This document shows positions 8,716-17,071 of a stretch of DNA of 60,650 nucleotides, in pieces. Position numbers and translations under genes: made by a program. The stretch covers positions 1-60,650 of the forward strand of contig NZ_AWFH01000009.1 in NCBI RefSeq assembly GCF_000682715.1, given 5' to 3'. The notes below the pieces were generated by a model. The model was not told the DNA's origin. It was given only the letters and a program-made list of their open reading frames with translations, and made no database searches. How positions within the stretch are numbered: the stretch's first letter is position 1; each line of letters opens with the position of its first letter. The stretch is from Hyphomonas atlantica corrig. GTDB lineage: Bacteria; Pseudomonadota; Alphaproteobacteria; Caulobacterales; Hyphomonadaceae.

Positions 8716-9993
8716 TCAAGAGTGACCTTTCAGTTTGTGAGTCTTCAAAAGTCCGAGGGCGGCATTTTCGTAGAAGGTCTCTGATTTTCCCGTTCTCAGT
8801 TTGTGCAGGAAGTATTTTTCGAAACCAGCTTTCGCCATGTGAACCCAACGACCTGAGGCAGACCAGTTGACATTTCTCGGTGGGATCTGTGGCTGTGCGA
8901 CAAAGGCAACGCCGCCATCCCCGAAGTCCGCCAGGCAAATTGCATTCCATGTTGCCTTGTGAGTTGGAACCTCGCCATCAATCAGCTGCTTGATATTCCG
9001 CGCGGTTGCCTCAACCATTGACTCAATCATGAAGCCTGTCTTTGGGACGCCGACGGGTACGGGTGTTTGTCCCATGGGCGGTATTGCGATGCAGACGCCA
9101 ATACCGAAGATATCTGGCCATGTCGGATTTCGCTGAAACTCATCCGTGAGGATGAAGCCTTTTGGATTGACCAAATTATCGACGCCGCGAACGGCCTCCA
9201 CGCCCTGAAATGGTGGCATCAGCATTGAAAACTTGGACGGAAGGTCGTGTTTCTTCACAACGTTCCCATTCAAATCAAGTTCTTCTACTTCGATTGAGGT
9301 CGCTTTGGCTGTTGAAACGCGTGCGTTGGTAATCCATTTTATATGCCGTTCGCGCATTTCGCTTTCCAGCAAGCCCTTTGTATCGCCCACACCGTCGAGG
9401 CCGAGGTGACCGATATAGGGTTCAGGCGTGATGAAGGTCATTGGAACCTGATCGCGAATCTTCCGTTTGCGCAGTTCCGTCTCAATGATCATAGCAGTCT
9501 CGTACGCAGGTCCAAAGCAGGATGCCCCCTGCGCAGCGCCGATCACAATTGGTCCGGGGTCACTGCAAAAGGCTTCAAAGGCCGCGAATCCTTGTTCCGC
9601 ATGATCAATGTGGCATACGGACTGTGTGTGGCCGCGTGGGCCGAGGCCTTCAATTTCATCGAATGCAAGCTCGGGTCCTGTGGCAATTACGAGATAGTCA
9701 TAGGAGATGCGGTCGCCATCCGGCATTCGAACGCATTTTTCTGCGGGGACGACCTTTTCCGCTTTGCCGACAATCAGTTCAACGCCTCGCTTCTTCAGGG
9801 GTTTGGCAAGGTCGATGGTTATATCCGAGCGTTGGCGCCATCCCACGATCACCCAAGGGTTTGAAGGCTGAAACTGGTAGTAATCGGTCTCGCTGATGAT
9901 CGCGACATCGTGTTGATCGCCGAGCGTTTTCTTGATTTCGAAGGCTGCAATAAGCCCACCCAATCCGGCGCCGAGAATTACGACTTTTGCCAT
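8716..9993 (-). CDS. sqr: Sulfide:quinone oxidoreductase
   Basis: A 425-residue flavoprotein. An FAD-binding GAGLGGL motif lies at residues 8-14, and the SQR signature GASCFGPAYE places one redox Cys at 159, with further Cys at 127 (SVCH) and 301 (GVCIAIPP). These match the three-Cys pattern of sulfide:quinone oxidoreductases rather than NADH dehydrogenases. It would oxidise sulfide at the inner membrane to polysulfide or sulfane sulfur and reduce quinone, feeding the cbb3 oxidase encoded further right. The ATG at 9993 has an excellent GGAGG seven bases upstream; an earlier TTG overlaps that site and is unlikely. It is first in the operon sqr-trxC-DUF2892. Confidence 0.88.
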   Translation of the reverse strand: MAKVVILGAGLGGLIAAFEIKKTLGDQHDVAIISETDYYQFQPSNPWVIVGWRQRSDITIDLAKPLKKRGVELIVGKAEKVVPAEKCVRMPDGDRISYDYLVIATGPELAFDEIEGLGPRGHTQSVCHIDHAEQGFAAFEAFCSDPGPIVIGAAQGASCFGPAYETAMIIETELRKRKIRDQVPMTFITPEPYIGHLGLDGVGDTKGLLESEMRERHIKWITNARVSTAKATSIEVEELDLNGNVVKKHDLPSKFSMLMPPFQGVEAVRGVDNLVNPKGFILTDEFQRNPTWPDIFGIGVCIAIPPMGQTPVPVGVPKTGFMIESMVEATARNIKQLIDGEVPTHKATWNAICLADFGDGGVAFVAQPQIPPRNVNWSASGRWVHMAKAGFEKYFLHKLRTGKSETFYENAALGLLKTHKLKGHS

Positions 9994-10127
9994 GACCAAT
10001 CCTCCATGCAGGAGAGATATTGTATATTAGCACTTTCGCAAATACGCAATGCTACTTATATGGGGGCGAGTATTGATGACCTAGATCAAATGCGTGGTGC
10101 GCAATCACCAGCAAGCAGGGAGCTTTG
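9994..10127. promoter_or_regulatory. Divergent promoter region of the sulfide island
   Basis: This 134-bp AT-richer gap drives sqr leftward and rhodanese/RND rightward. It includes an imperfect dyad, TAGCA (10028-10032) and TGCTA (10050-10054), flanked by TATATT and TTATAT, which could be an operator. Sulfide genes are often controlled by ArsR-type persulfide sensors such as BigR/SqrR; no such regulator is encoded nearby, so the assignment is only a suggestion. Confidence 0.4.
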
Positions 10128-10493
10128 ATGAACATGGCAGACAAGTATGACGTGAAACCCGAACAAGTTCTGGCTGACCTGAAGGCCGGAAACATATTGC
10201 TTGTCGATGTACGTGAGCCGGCGGAGTTCGCGAACGAGCGGATCCATGGTGCTTTACTGCACCCATTGTCGACTTTCGAGCCAAAGGCGCTTCCGACTGA
10301 CGGACACCGCCAGATCATTTTTCAGTGCGGTTCCGGCAAAAGATCTCGCATGGCCTTGGAAAAGTTCATGAAGGAGATTGGGGTTGAGGCCGCTCATATG
10401 GCTGGGGGAATTGCTGCCTGGAGATCAGCTGGACAGCCGTGCATTCGGATTGATCCAGCCACCGGGACTGTCGTGGACAAGGGGGATTATTGA
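10128..10493 (+). CDS. Single-domain rhodanese (sulfurtransferase)
   Basis: A 121-residue rhodanese: LLVDVREPAEF opens the domain, FQCGSGKRS is the active-site loop with the persulfide-carrying Cys, and MAGGIAAWRSAGQP closes it. It moves sulfane sulfur from thiosulfate or persulfides to acceptors, which suits its position divergent from sqr. The ATG at 10128 has AGGGAG six bases upstream; a TTG three bases earlier is ignored. One base separates its stop from the start of the next gene, so it leads the operon rhodanese-RND adaptor-RND pump. Confidence 0.9.
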   Translation: MNMADKYDVKPEQVLADLKAGNILLVDVREPAEFANERIHGALLHPLSTFEPKALPTDGHRQIIFQCGSGKRSRMALEKFMKEIGVEAAHMAGGIAAWRSAGQPCIRIDPATGTVVDKGDY

Positions 10494-10494
10494 G

Positions 10495-11484
10495 ATGATC
10501 CGATTTGCTTTGGCCAGCTTGGCGGTGTGTCTGGCAAGTAGTCCGATTGCTGCTACCCAAACCATGACGGTGGAGGAGAGCATCGTCACGGACTACCGAC
10601 CCGTCGTTGGCCGCATTGAGGCCAGCGATACGGCGATGGCCCGTTCTCGGCTGCAAGGCATCGTGACCCAGCTTGGTATAGATGAGGGCGATACAGTGAA
10701 GGATGGTGACGTTGTTGCGTTCATTGCTGATGACACGATCGCACCCCAGATCAACGCCATTCAGTCCCGGATTGAGGGCCTGACAGAGCAAGTGACCCAA
10801 CAAGAGGCGGATCTCGCGCGCGCTAAGAAACTACTGGCGGACGGTTTTTATCCCAAGGCTCGATATGATCAGGAAGCGGCGGCGCTCAATGTGATGAAGT
10901 CGAACAGAGCCTCGGCCATAGAGGAGCGCCGCAGTCTCGTTGCCCGACAGGGAGAAGGCTATGTGCGTGCGCCTGCGGACTCGCGGGTGACTGATGTCTC
11001 GGTGGTGGAGGGCAGTGTCGTGTCCCCAGGGCAAGTCATCGCCACTCTAGCGACCCTGGACGGCCTGGTACGCTTGTCTCTGCCTGAGCGACATTTGAGC
11101 TATCTATCTGAGGGCGGCGAAATATCCATTCGGCTTCCCGCACGAGATGATGCCATTAGGATGGCCAGGATTGAAAAGGTTTACCCAGCACTCAAGGATG
11201 GCGCTGTGGTGGCTGATGCTGTTGTCGAGGGCGGGCTCAATGCCTTGGTTGGGGAGCGAGCCGACGTGCTCGCGCCAGTTGGTGACCGACGAGCGATCAT
11301 TCTTCCCCAGGAGTATGTCACAACGCGGTATGGCGTAGATTTTGTGCGGGTGAAGATTGGGGACAGATATGTTGATGCCCCTGTCGTTTTAGCCGAGCCG
11401 CTGGTTGCCAAAGGAGTTTATGAAGTTCTGTCGGGGCTGCGACCGGGAGACGTAATTGCCTTGCCGGGAACGAAAAGCTCATGA
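10495..11484 (+). CDS. RND efflux periplasmic adaptor (membrane-fusion protein)
   Basis: A 329-residue adaptor with a signal peptide (to about residue 20), a lipoyl-like half near 45-75 (LGIDEGDTVKDGDVVAFI), a coiled-coil hairpin about 85-140, the second lipoyl half (YVRAPADSRVTDVSVVEG) and a beta-barrel. It should bridge the inner-membrane pump encoded next and an outer-membrane channel not found in this window. Start at 10495 is set by the signal peptide and the one-base gap from the rhodanese; the longer frame lies inside the rhodanese gene. The stop overlaps the pump start by four bases (ATGA). Confidence 0.88.
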   Translation: MIRFALASLAVCLASSPIAATQTMTVEESIVTDYRPVVGRIEASDTAMARSRLQGIVTQLGIDEGDTVKDGDVVAFIADDTIAPQINAIQSRIEGLTEQVTQQEADLARAKKLLADGFYPKARYDQEAAALNVMKSNRASAIEERRSLVARQGEGYVRAPADSRVTDVSVVEGSVVSPGQVIATLATLDGLVRLSLPERHLSYLSEGGEISIRLPARDDAIRMARIEKVYPALKDGAVVADAVVEGGLNALVGERADVLAPVGDRRAIILPQEYVTTRYGVDFVRVKIGDRYVDAPVVLAEPLVAKGVYEVLSGLRPGDVIALPGTKSS

Positions 11485-14400
11485 AGGCGGATGTTTCGGG
11501 TTCTATCACACGGGCAACCATCCGTTCGCCGCTGACGCCATTGATCCTGCTGGCTGCTCTTGCGGTCGGTTTGGTTGCACTGCTGACGATTCCTCGTGAG
11601 GAGGAGCCGCAAATCTCCGTTCCGATGGTGGACATTCTGGTACAGTCCCCGGGCCTGCGCGCAGCCGACACGGTTGAACAGGTTACGGAGCCGCTGGAGG
11701 AAATCGTCAAGGCGATCCCTGATGTTGAACATGTATACAGTCAGAGCCGGGACGATGGAGCGATTGTAACCGCTCGCTTCATGGTTGGGACTGATGCCGA
11801 TGACGCGATCCTGCGAATCCATGAAAAGATCCGCGCAAATATTGATCGTATTCCGCCAGAAGTGCCCATGCCACAAGTTGTCGGCCGCGGCATTGATGAT
11901 GTTCCGATCGTTACACTAACCCTGTCGCCTGAGCCTTGGACGGGCCATGTCTGGAACGACACGAGCTTGCGGATGCTGGCGGACGAGATTCTGAAAGAAC
12001 TCGTGAAGGTCGAAGATGTCGGCCTGACAGACGTGATTGGTGGTCGTAGCCTCGAGCTGCGTGTCGAGCCCGATATTGAGGCCCTGTCGTCATATGGTGT
12101 TCCACTACAGGCGTTGGTTGATACCGTTTCGCAGGCCGTTCAGGCGCGCCCCATTGGAGCTGCGCGTGGGGCAGGGGAATCCATCATCGTTCAGGCAGGG
12201 GATCGCATATCCGCCATAGGGGATCTGGAACGTCTTGAAATCCGGGCTCCCGATGGTCGCACAATATACTTGTCGGATATCGCGCGCGTCGAAGTCGCCG
12301 GTATTGAGACTGAGGCACGCGCGTGGACGCTTGAGCGAAATTCGTCGCGAGCAGAGTTCGAAGCCTTACCCGCTGTGACGCTCTCACTTGCCAAGCGGCC
12401 GGGGGCGAATGCGGTTGTGGTTGCAGACCAAATTCTCGAGCGACTTGAGCTGCTCGAACGGGAAATGATACCGGAAGGCGTCCATATCGCCGAGACGCGA
12501 AACTATGGCGAGACGGCGAACCACAAGGCCAATGAATTGCTCTTCCATCTGGCGCTTGCGACAGTGTCCATTGTGGTCCTGATCGCATTCGCAATTGGAT
12601 GGAGAGAAGCGATTGTTACGCTGATCGTTATTCCGACAACCATCCTGCTAACACTCTTTGCCTCACTTATGATGGGTTATACGATTAACCGGGTCAGCTT
12701 GTTTGCGCTCATCTTTTCCATCGGTATTCTGGTGGATGATGCGATCGTCATTATCGAGAACATAGCGCGACACTGGTCCATGCGGGATGGGCGACCACGC
12801 GTGCAGGCTGCGATTGATGCCGTGGCTGAAGTCGGGAATCCGACAATCGTCGCGACATTGACCGTCATAGCTGCTTTGCTGCCGATGATGTTCGTTTCAG
12901 GACTTATGGGTCCGTACATGGCGCCGATCCCGGCAAATGCTTCAGCAGCAATGCTGTTTTCATTTTTTGTCGCTGTAGGGATCGCCCCATGGCTTTTGAT
13001 GAAGATCGCGGGCAGGGCACCTGTTCATGAGCATTCTGATGAGAAAGAAAGCCGTTTGGGGCGGTTCTATCGCACTGTTGCCGGTCCGATAGTGGAAAGC
13101 CGCCGCAATGCCTGGATATTTCTTGGCATAGTCGGTGTGGCGACACTTGCATCCTTGATGCTGTTTATGACCAAAGCCGTGACGGTGAAGCTGCTGCCGT
13201 TCGACAACAAATCTGAAATACAGATCGTTCTCGACATGCCAGAGGGGACGGCTCTGGAAGACACTGAACGCACGTTGTTTGCGTTGGCGGCAACGATGTA
13301 CGATGTCGATGAGGTCGAGTCCATTCAGGCTTATGCTGGTACGGCGGCGCCGTTCAACTTCAATGGACTGGTACGACACTATTTCCTTCGGTCTTCTCCG
13401 GAGCTTGGTGATCTTCAGGTCAATCTGCTTGAAAAAAGCCATCGCAACAGGTCCAGTCATGAGATTGCGCTCGATCTGAGAAATCAGCTGAGAGAGATTC
13501 CGCTGCCTGATGGCGCCAGTGTCAAAGTCGTGGAAGTGCCTCCTGGGCCTCCTGTCCTGTCGACATTGCTGGCTGAAATCTATGGGCCGGATGCGGAGAC
13601 GCGGCGCAGGACTGCAGAAATCGTAGAACAATTGTTTCGGGAAACCGAGTATATTGTGGACGTCGACAACTCTTTCGGTGGTCCGCAACCTCGACTGCTT
13701 CTTTCCGTCGATGAGACAACCGCGTCTGACCGAGGTGTTGCCGAGCAGGATGTGCTGGATGCGCTGGCGCTGATTTATTCCGGAAAGATTGTTGGTGTGG
13801 CCCCGCGCGGTGGTGGGCGGGACCCCTTGTCTGTTGCGGTTCGGCTGCCGAAGTCCTCACAGGTCTGGTCAGAACGCACGGCCAGTCTGCCAGTGCCGGT
13901 CCAGCCGGGTGCCCAGGCTGTTGAGCTGGGTACGTTGGTCGATGCGCGCATGGAATCCGGCTCAGCCACGATCTTCCGTCGGGATGGCTATTTCGCCGAC
14001 ATGGTCATGGGAGAATTGGCCGGCCGATTTGAGGCGCCTATTTACGGAATGATGGAAATCCAGGACCGTGTCGACGCTTATGATTGGGCTGCGGCGGGGC
14101 TGGAGGCACCTGAAATACGCCTTTATGGTCAGCCGGCGGATGAATCAAAGCCATCATTGTTGTGGGATGGGGAGTGGGAGATCACCTATGTCACATTCCG
14201 GGATATGGGCTTGGCGTTCGGCGTAGCTCTCGTGGCCATCTACATACTCGTGGTCGCGCAGTTTGGTACATTCAGAACTCCCTTGGTGATCCTGACGCCA
14301 GTGCCACTCACGCTGATCGGGATCATGCTGGGGCACTGGATATTCGGGGCGGCATTCACGGCGACATCGATGATTGGCTTCATTGCACTCGCGGGCATCA

Positions 14401-14726
14401 TCGTGAGAAATTCGATTCTCTTGGTGGATTTTGTTCGCCACGGTCAGTTCGCGGACCGGCCCTTGCGGGAAGTCTTGCTGGATGCGGGGGCCATTCGGTT
14501 CAAGCCGATCCTGCTGACAGCTTTGGCCGCAATGATTGGCGCAGCTGTGATTCTGACGGACCCGATTTTCCAGGGCTTGGCAATCTCGCTCCTGTTCGGG
14601 CTGGCGTCATCCACCGCGTTGACCGTGCTGGTGATCCCCGCAATTTATGTCGCACTGAAGGGGCCAGATTGGGTGGCGGACGCCGCACCGGAATCTGAGG
14701 GTACTGGGACCCAAGCGCCTTCTTGA
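11481..14726 (+). CDS. RND-family inner-membrane efflux pump (AcrB/HAE type)
   Basis: A 1081-residue transporter with the RND layout of twelve membrane helices and two large periplasmic loops. The fourth helix has GILVDDAIVIIEN, holding the paired Asp of the proton relay in AcrB-type pumps, and the segment after the first helix reads TIPREEEPQISVPMVDI, typical of the family. It exports a substrate by proton exchange together with the adaptor encoded upstream. The substrate is not readable; co-transcription with a rhodanese and opposition to sqr suggest a sulfur-linked or thiol-reactive toxic compound, which is inference. No outer-membrane factor gene is adjacent. Confidence 0.9.
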   Translation: MKADVSGSITRATIRSPLTPLILLAALAVGLVALLTIPREEEPQISVPMVDILVQSPGLRAADTVEQVTEPLEEIVKAIPDVEHVYSQSRDDGAIVTARFMVGTDADDAILRIHEKIRANIDRIPPEVPMPQVVGRGIDDVPIVTLTLSPEPWTGHVWNDTSLRMLADEILKELVKVEDVGLTDVIGGRSLELRVEPDIEALSSYGVPLQALVDTVSQAVQARPIGAARGAGESIIVQAGDRISAIGDLERLEIRAPDGRTIYLSDIARVEVAGIETEARAWTLERNSSRAEFEALPAVTLSLAKRPGANAVVVADQILERLELLEREMIPEGVHIAETRNYGETANHKANELLFHLALATVSIVVLIAFAIGWREAIVTLIVIPTTILLTLFASLMMGYTINRVSLFALIFSIGILVDDAIVIIENIARHWSMRDGRPRVQAAIDAVAEVGNPTIVATLTVIAALLPMMFVSGLMGPYMAPIPANASAAMLFSFFVAVGIAPWLLMKIAGRAPVHEHSDEKESRLGRFYRTVAGPIVESRRNAWIFLGIVGVATLASLMLFMTKAVTVKLLPFDNKSEIQIVLDMPEGTALEDTERTLFALAATMYDVDEVESIQAYAGTAAPFNFNGLVRHYFLRSSPELGDLQVNLLEKSHRNRSSHEIALDLRNQLREIPLPDGASVKVVEVPPGPPVLSTLLAEIYGPDAETRRRTAEIVEQLFRETEYIVDVDNSFGGPQPRLLLSVDETTASDRGVAEQDVLDALALIYSGKIVGVAPRGGGRDPLSVAVRLPKSSQVWSERTASLPVPVQPGAQAVELGTLVDARMESGSATIFRRDGYFADMVMGELAGRFEAPIYGMMEIQDRVDAYDWAAAGLEAPEIRLYGQPADESKPSLLWDGEWEITYVTFRDMGLAFGVALVAIYILVVAQFGTFRTPLVILTPVPLTLIGIMLGHWIFGAAFTATSMIGFIALAGIIVRNSILLVDFVRHGQFADRPLREVLLDAGAIRFKPILLTALAAMIGAAVILTDPIFQGLAISLLFGLASSTALTVLVIPAIYVALKGPDWVADAAPESEGTGTQAPS

Positions 14727-14732
14727 GATTGG

Positions 14733-14755
14733 TCAGGACTGTAGACTGGTCCTGA
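14733..14755 (+). terminator. Weak stem-loop after the RND operon
   Basis: TCAGGAC (14733-14739) pairs with GTCCTGA (14749-14755) seven bases after the pump stop, without a T-run. It lies between convergent genes. Confidence 0.35.
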
Positions 14756-14782
14756 ACGGATCAATTCGCCTGCGGCAAAATG

Positions 14783-15175
14783 TTAGTGGATTTGCCCGGT
14801 CGCAGTCGCGAGGCAATTGAGTACGTCTTGCGGTTTTGAGGATTTCTCGACGACGTCTGTAAAGCCCGCTTTGAGCGCACGCGCTTTCAGGTGGGGAGAG
14901 TAATAGCCTGTGATAAGAACAGCGGGCGTTGTGGTGCCAGCCACGCGCATTTTTTCCAGCAAGTCAATTCCGTCAAATCGCGGCAGCTTATAGTCGATCA
15001 ACAGGCAATCCACTTGCAGGCTCGGTTGGTTCATCAGGATCTCCATACCATTCCTGTAGGAGTCGACCGCGAAGCCACGTGACCTAAGCAGCATCATCAA
15101 GGAGTAGCGGACTTCCTCATCGTCTTCGACGAGAGCAATTCTGAGCAATTCGGGCTGGTGCGCGGATTGGTTCAT
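14783..15175 (-). CDS. Single-domain response-regulator receiver, FixT-like by position
   Basis: A 130-residue stand-alone receiver domain: acidic pocket Asp18/Asp19, phospho-acceptor Asp61 (LLIDYKLP), Thr89 and Lys111, so all residues needed for phosphorylation are present. There is no output domain. It lies 74 bp downstream of fixJ on the same strand. In Caulobacter a single-receiver protein, FixT, inhibits FixL and closes a feedback loop; position and architecture suggest the same here. Caulobacter FixT is reported to bind an Fe-S cluster through four Cys; this protein has only two (57 and 120), so if it is a FixT analogue it is not redox-sensing in that way. Confidence 0.7.
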   Translation of the reverse strand: MNQSAHQPELLRIALVEDDEEVRYSLMMLLRSRGFAVDSYRNGMEILMNQPSLQVDCLLIDYKLPRFDGIDLLEKMRVAGTTTPAVLITGYYSPHLKARALKAGFTDVVEKSSKPQDVLNCLATATGQIH

Positions 15176-15191
15176 GGATGGCTGATCTCAA

Positions 15192-15219
15192 CGTTCATAG
15201 AATCCCATATCTACGAACG
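15192..15219. promoter_or_regulatory. Nine-base inverted repeat ahead of the FixT-like gene
   Basis: CGTTCATAG (15192-15200) and CTACGAACG (15211-15219) form a 9-bp stem with one wobble pair and a ten-base loop. It ends 17 bases upstream of the receiver gene's start, in the 74-bp gap after fixJ. It may be an operator or an RNA hairpin near the ribosome-binding site. Confidence 0.45.
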
Positions 15220-15249
15220 GAGAGATCGCGCGTCTCTAAGTACACCTAC

Positions 15250-15870
15250 CTAACGAGGCAGCTCGCGACCGCGGTCTGCCGTGAAAGCTATGCGAAGCGC
15301 AGCGGACAGGCTGTCGGCTTCCAGTTTCTCCATCAGATTGGCACGGTGGATCTCGACGGTGCGGGGAGAAATCGACAGGGTTTCCGCTATGGCCTTGTTG
15401 GTCATTCCGTCCACCAGGCAATCAAGCACTTCAGATTCCCGTCCAGTCAACCGGGTGAGCTTCGCGACGGCTTCGCTGCGTTGGTCTGCTTCGGCAGCAT
15501 GGTCGGCAATACGATTGAAGCCATTTTCGATGGCTTCCAGCAATGCCTTCTTTTCGTACGGTTTTTCGAGGAATTCGATCGCGCCATTCTTCATTGCCTG
15601 CACCGCGACGGACACGTCTCCATGTCCTGTGAGCACGATGATCGGCATCTTGTTCCCACGTTCTGACAGAGCCTGCTGCACTGCCAGGCCATCCATTCCA
15701 GGCATCCGAACGTCCAGAAGGATGCAAGCCGAATCGTTTGGGGCGTATGCGTCGAGGAAGGTCATTCCATCCGGGAACGTCTTCACCGTGTAGCCGGCGT
15801 GGCGCAGCATGAAGCTTGCCGAGTGCCGAATGGCTTCGTCGTCATCCACGAGGAAAATGGTTTTGGTCAT
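15250..15870 (-). CDS. fixJ: Two-component response regulator FixJ
   Basis: A 206-residue regulator with an N-terminal receiver (Asp9/10, phospho-acceptor Asp53 in LLDVRMPGMDG, Thr and Lys in IVLTGHG and FLEKPY) and a C-terminal LuxR-type helix-turn-helix (about 138-195, ISPRTVEIHRANLMEKL), the FixJ layout. Phosphorylated by FixL at low oxygen, it activates fixK and other microaerobic genes in relatives; fixK is not in this window. Its ATG lies seven bases after the fixL stop, so the two are co-transcribed leftward. Confidence 0.92.
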   Translation of the reverse strand: MTKTIFLVDDDEAIRHSASFMLRHAGYTVKTFPDGMTFLDAYAPNDSACILLDVRMPGMDGLAVQQALSERGNKMPIIVLTGHGDVSVAVQAMKNGAIEFLEKPYEKKALLEAIENGFNRIADHAAEADQRSEAVAKLTRLTGRESEVLDCLVDGMTNKAIAETLSISPRTVEIHRANLMEKLEADSLSAALRIAFTADRGRELPR

Positions 15871-15877
15871 TTCGAGC

Positions 15878-17041
15878 TCACATTGCCACGTCCGAGGCGA
15901 TTCTTAGCGTAAAGGTGAAGCAGGCTCCAGTACCCGGTTCTGATGCAACTTGAATGCTGCTGCCATGTGCCTCGACTATGGTTTGGCAGATCGATAGTCC
16001 CAGTCCCATGCCTGTGGCTTTTGTGGTCTGGAACGCTTCGAAGGGCGAGTGGAGCAAGTCTTCGGAAAGGCCGGGCCCATTGTCGCGTACTTCCACGATA
16101 ATCTCCTCGCCGGCCTGCCGTCCATGGATCCAGACTTGCGGGTTTTCCGTTTCGGCCAGCGCTTCGATTGCGTTGCGAACCAGATTCGCGAATACCTGAC
16201 GCAATTGCAGTCGATCCGCCATCACCTTCACATCGGGATCGTCAAGTCGCAACACGACCCGGGCAAGGGGGCCGTCGATCCCCACTTTGGCGATTGTGAC
16301 AGCGTCGTCGATAATTTCCTTGAGCGGGAAGGGGCGCAAGTCCAGTTCACCGCGAGAAACGTAATCCCTCAGGCGGCGTACAATCTGTCCGGCCCGGATG
16401 GATTGTTCGGCAGCGGCGGCCATCGCTTCCTGTACCATTGCAAGGTTATCGGGGCTTGGATCGTCCAGCATGTCGCGGGCGGCTTCCAGATAATTCGCCA
16501 CGGCGGTCAGCGGCTGGTTCAGCTCATGCGCCATCGCGGACGCCATTGTGCCGACCGCACTCAACCGAGAAAAATTGCTTAGCTCCGCCTGCAACTCGCC
16601 AATACGGTGCACATTGGCCTGTTTCTCTGTGATGTCGCGGATGAAGCCGGTGAACAGTTTGCGCTCGCCAATGTTTGCCTCTCCGATCTTGAGTTCCACC
16701 GGGATAGAGTCGCCATTGGCAAGGCGCGCTTCCACGATACGGCCGATGCCGATGATCTGGCGCTCGCCGGTCGTCAGATAGTTGCGGATGTACTGGTCAT
16801 GATGGGATTGATCGGTATCGGTCATGAGGCATTTGATGTTCTCGCCCACGACATCTTCGGATTTGTAACCGAACAGGGTTTCTGCCGCACGGCTGAACGC
16901 CATGATGATTCCGCGATCATCGATCACGATCATCGCGTCCGGTACAGACTGCAAAATCGACGACAGGATTGACTGAAGCGAACTCGAGTCCTGGAACTCG
17001 GAATTCTCAATACGCCAGAGGTCAGACAAGGGATCGGTCAT
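15878..17041 (-). CDS. fixL: Oxygen-sensor histidine kinase FixL (soluble)
   Basis: A 387-residue kinase from the ATG at 17041. A haem-binding PAS domain (about 25-140) has the FixL motif HDQYI with the proximal haem His81 and the distal IIGIGR Arg101, the equivalents of Bradyrhizobium FixL His200 and Arg220. The kinase core has the H-box MAHELNQPL (His172), DNGPGL and GMGLGLSI ATP-lid motifs. No membrane segment is present, as in Bradyrhizobium FixL and unlike Sinorhizobium. Oxygen bound to haem keeps the kinase off; low oxygen permits phosphotransfer to FixJ. Pocket residues matching Bradyrhizobium Arg206 and His214 are Asn87 and Gln95. A TTG ten codons upstream is a possible but weaker start. 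Confidence 0.9.
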   Translation of the reverse strand: MTDPLSDLWRIENSEFQDSSSLQSILSSILQSVPDAMIVIDDRGIIMAFSRAAETLFGYKSEDVVGENIKCLMTDTDQSHHDQYIRNYLTTGERQIIGIGRIVEARLANGDSIPVELKIGEANIGERKLFTGFIRDITEKQANVHRIGELQAELSNFSRLSAVGTMASAMAHELNQPLTAVANYLEAARDMLDDPSPDNLAMVQEAMAAAAEQSIRAGQIVRRLRDYVSRGELDLRPFPLKEIIDDAVTIAKVGIDGPLARVVLRLDDPDVKVMADRLQLRQVFANLVRNAIEALAETENPQVWIHGRQAGEEIIVEVRDNGPGLSEDLLHSPFEAFQTTKATGMGLGLSICQTIVEAHGSSIQVASEPGTGACFTFTLRIASDVAM

Positions 17042-17071
17042 ATCCCGTCGACTGTAAGAGTAGTCGGTCAA

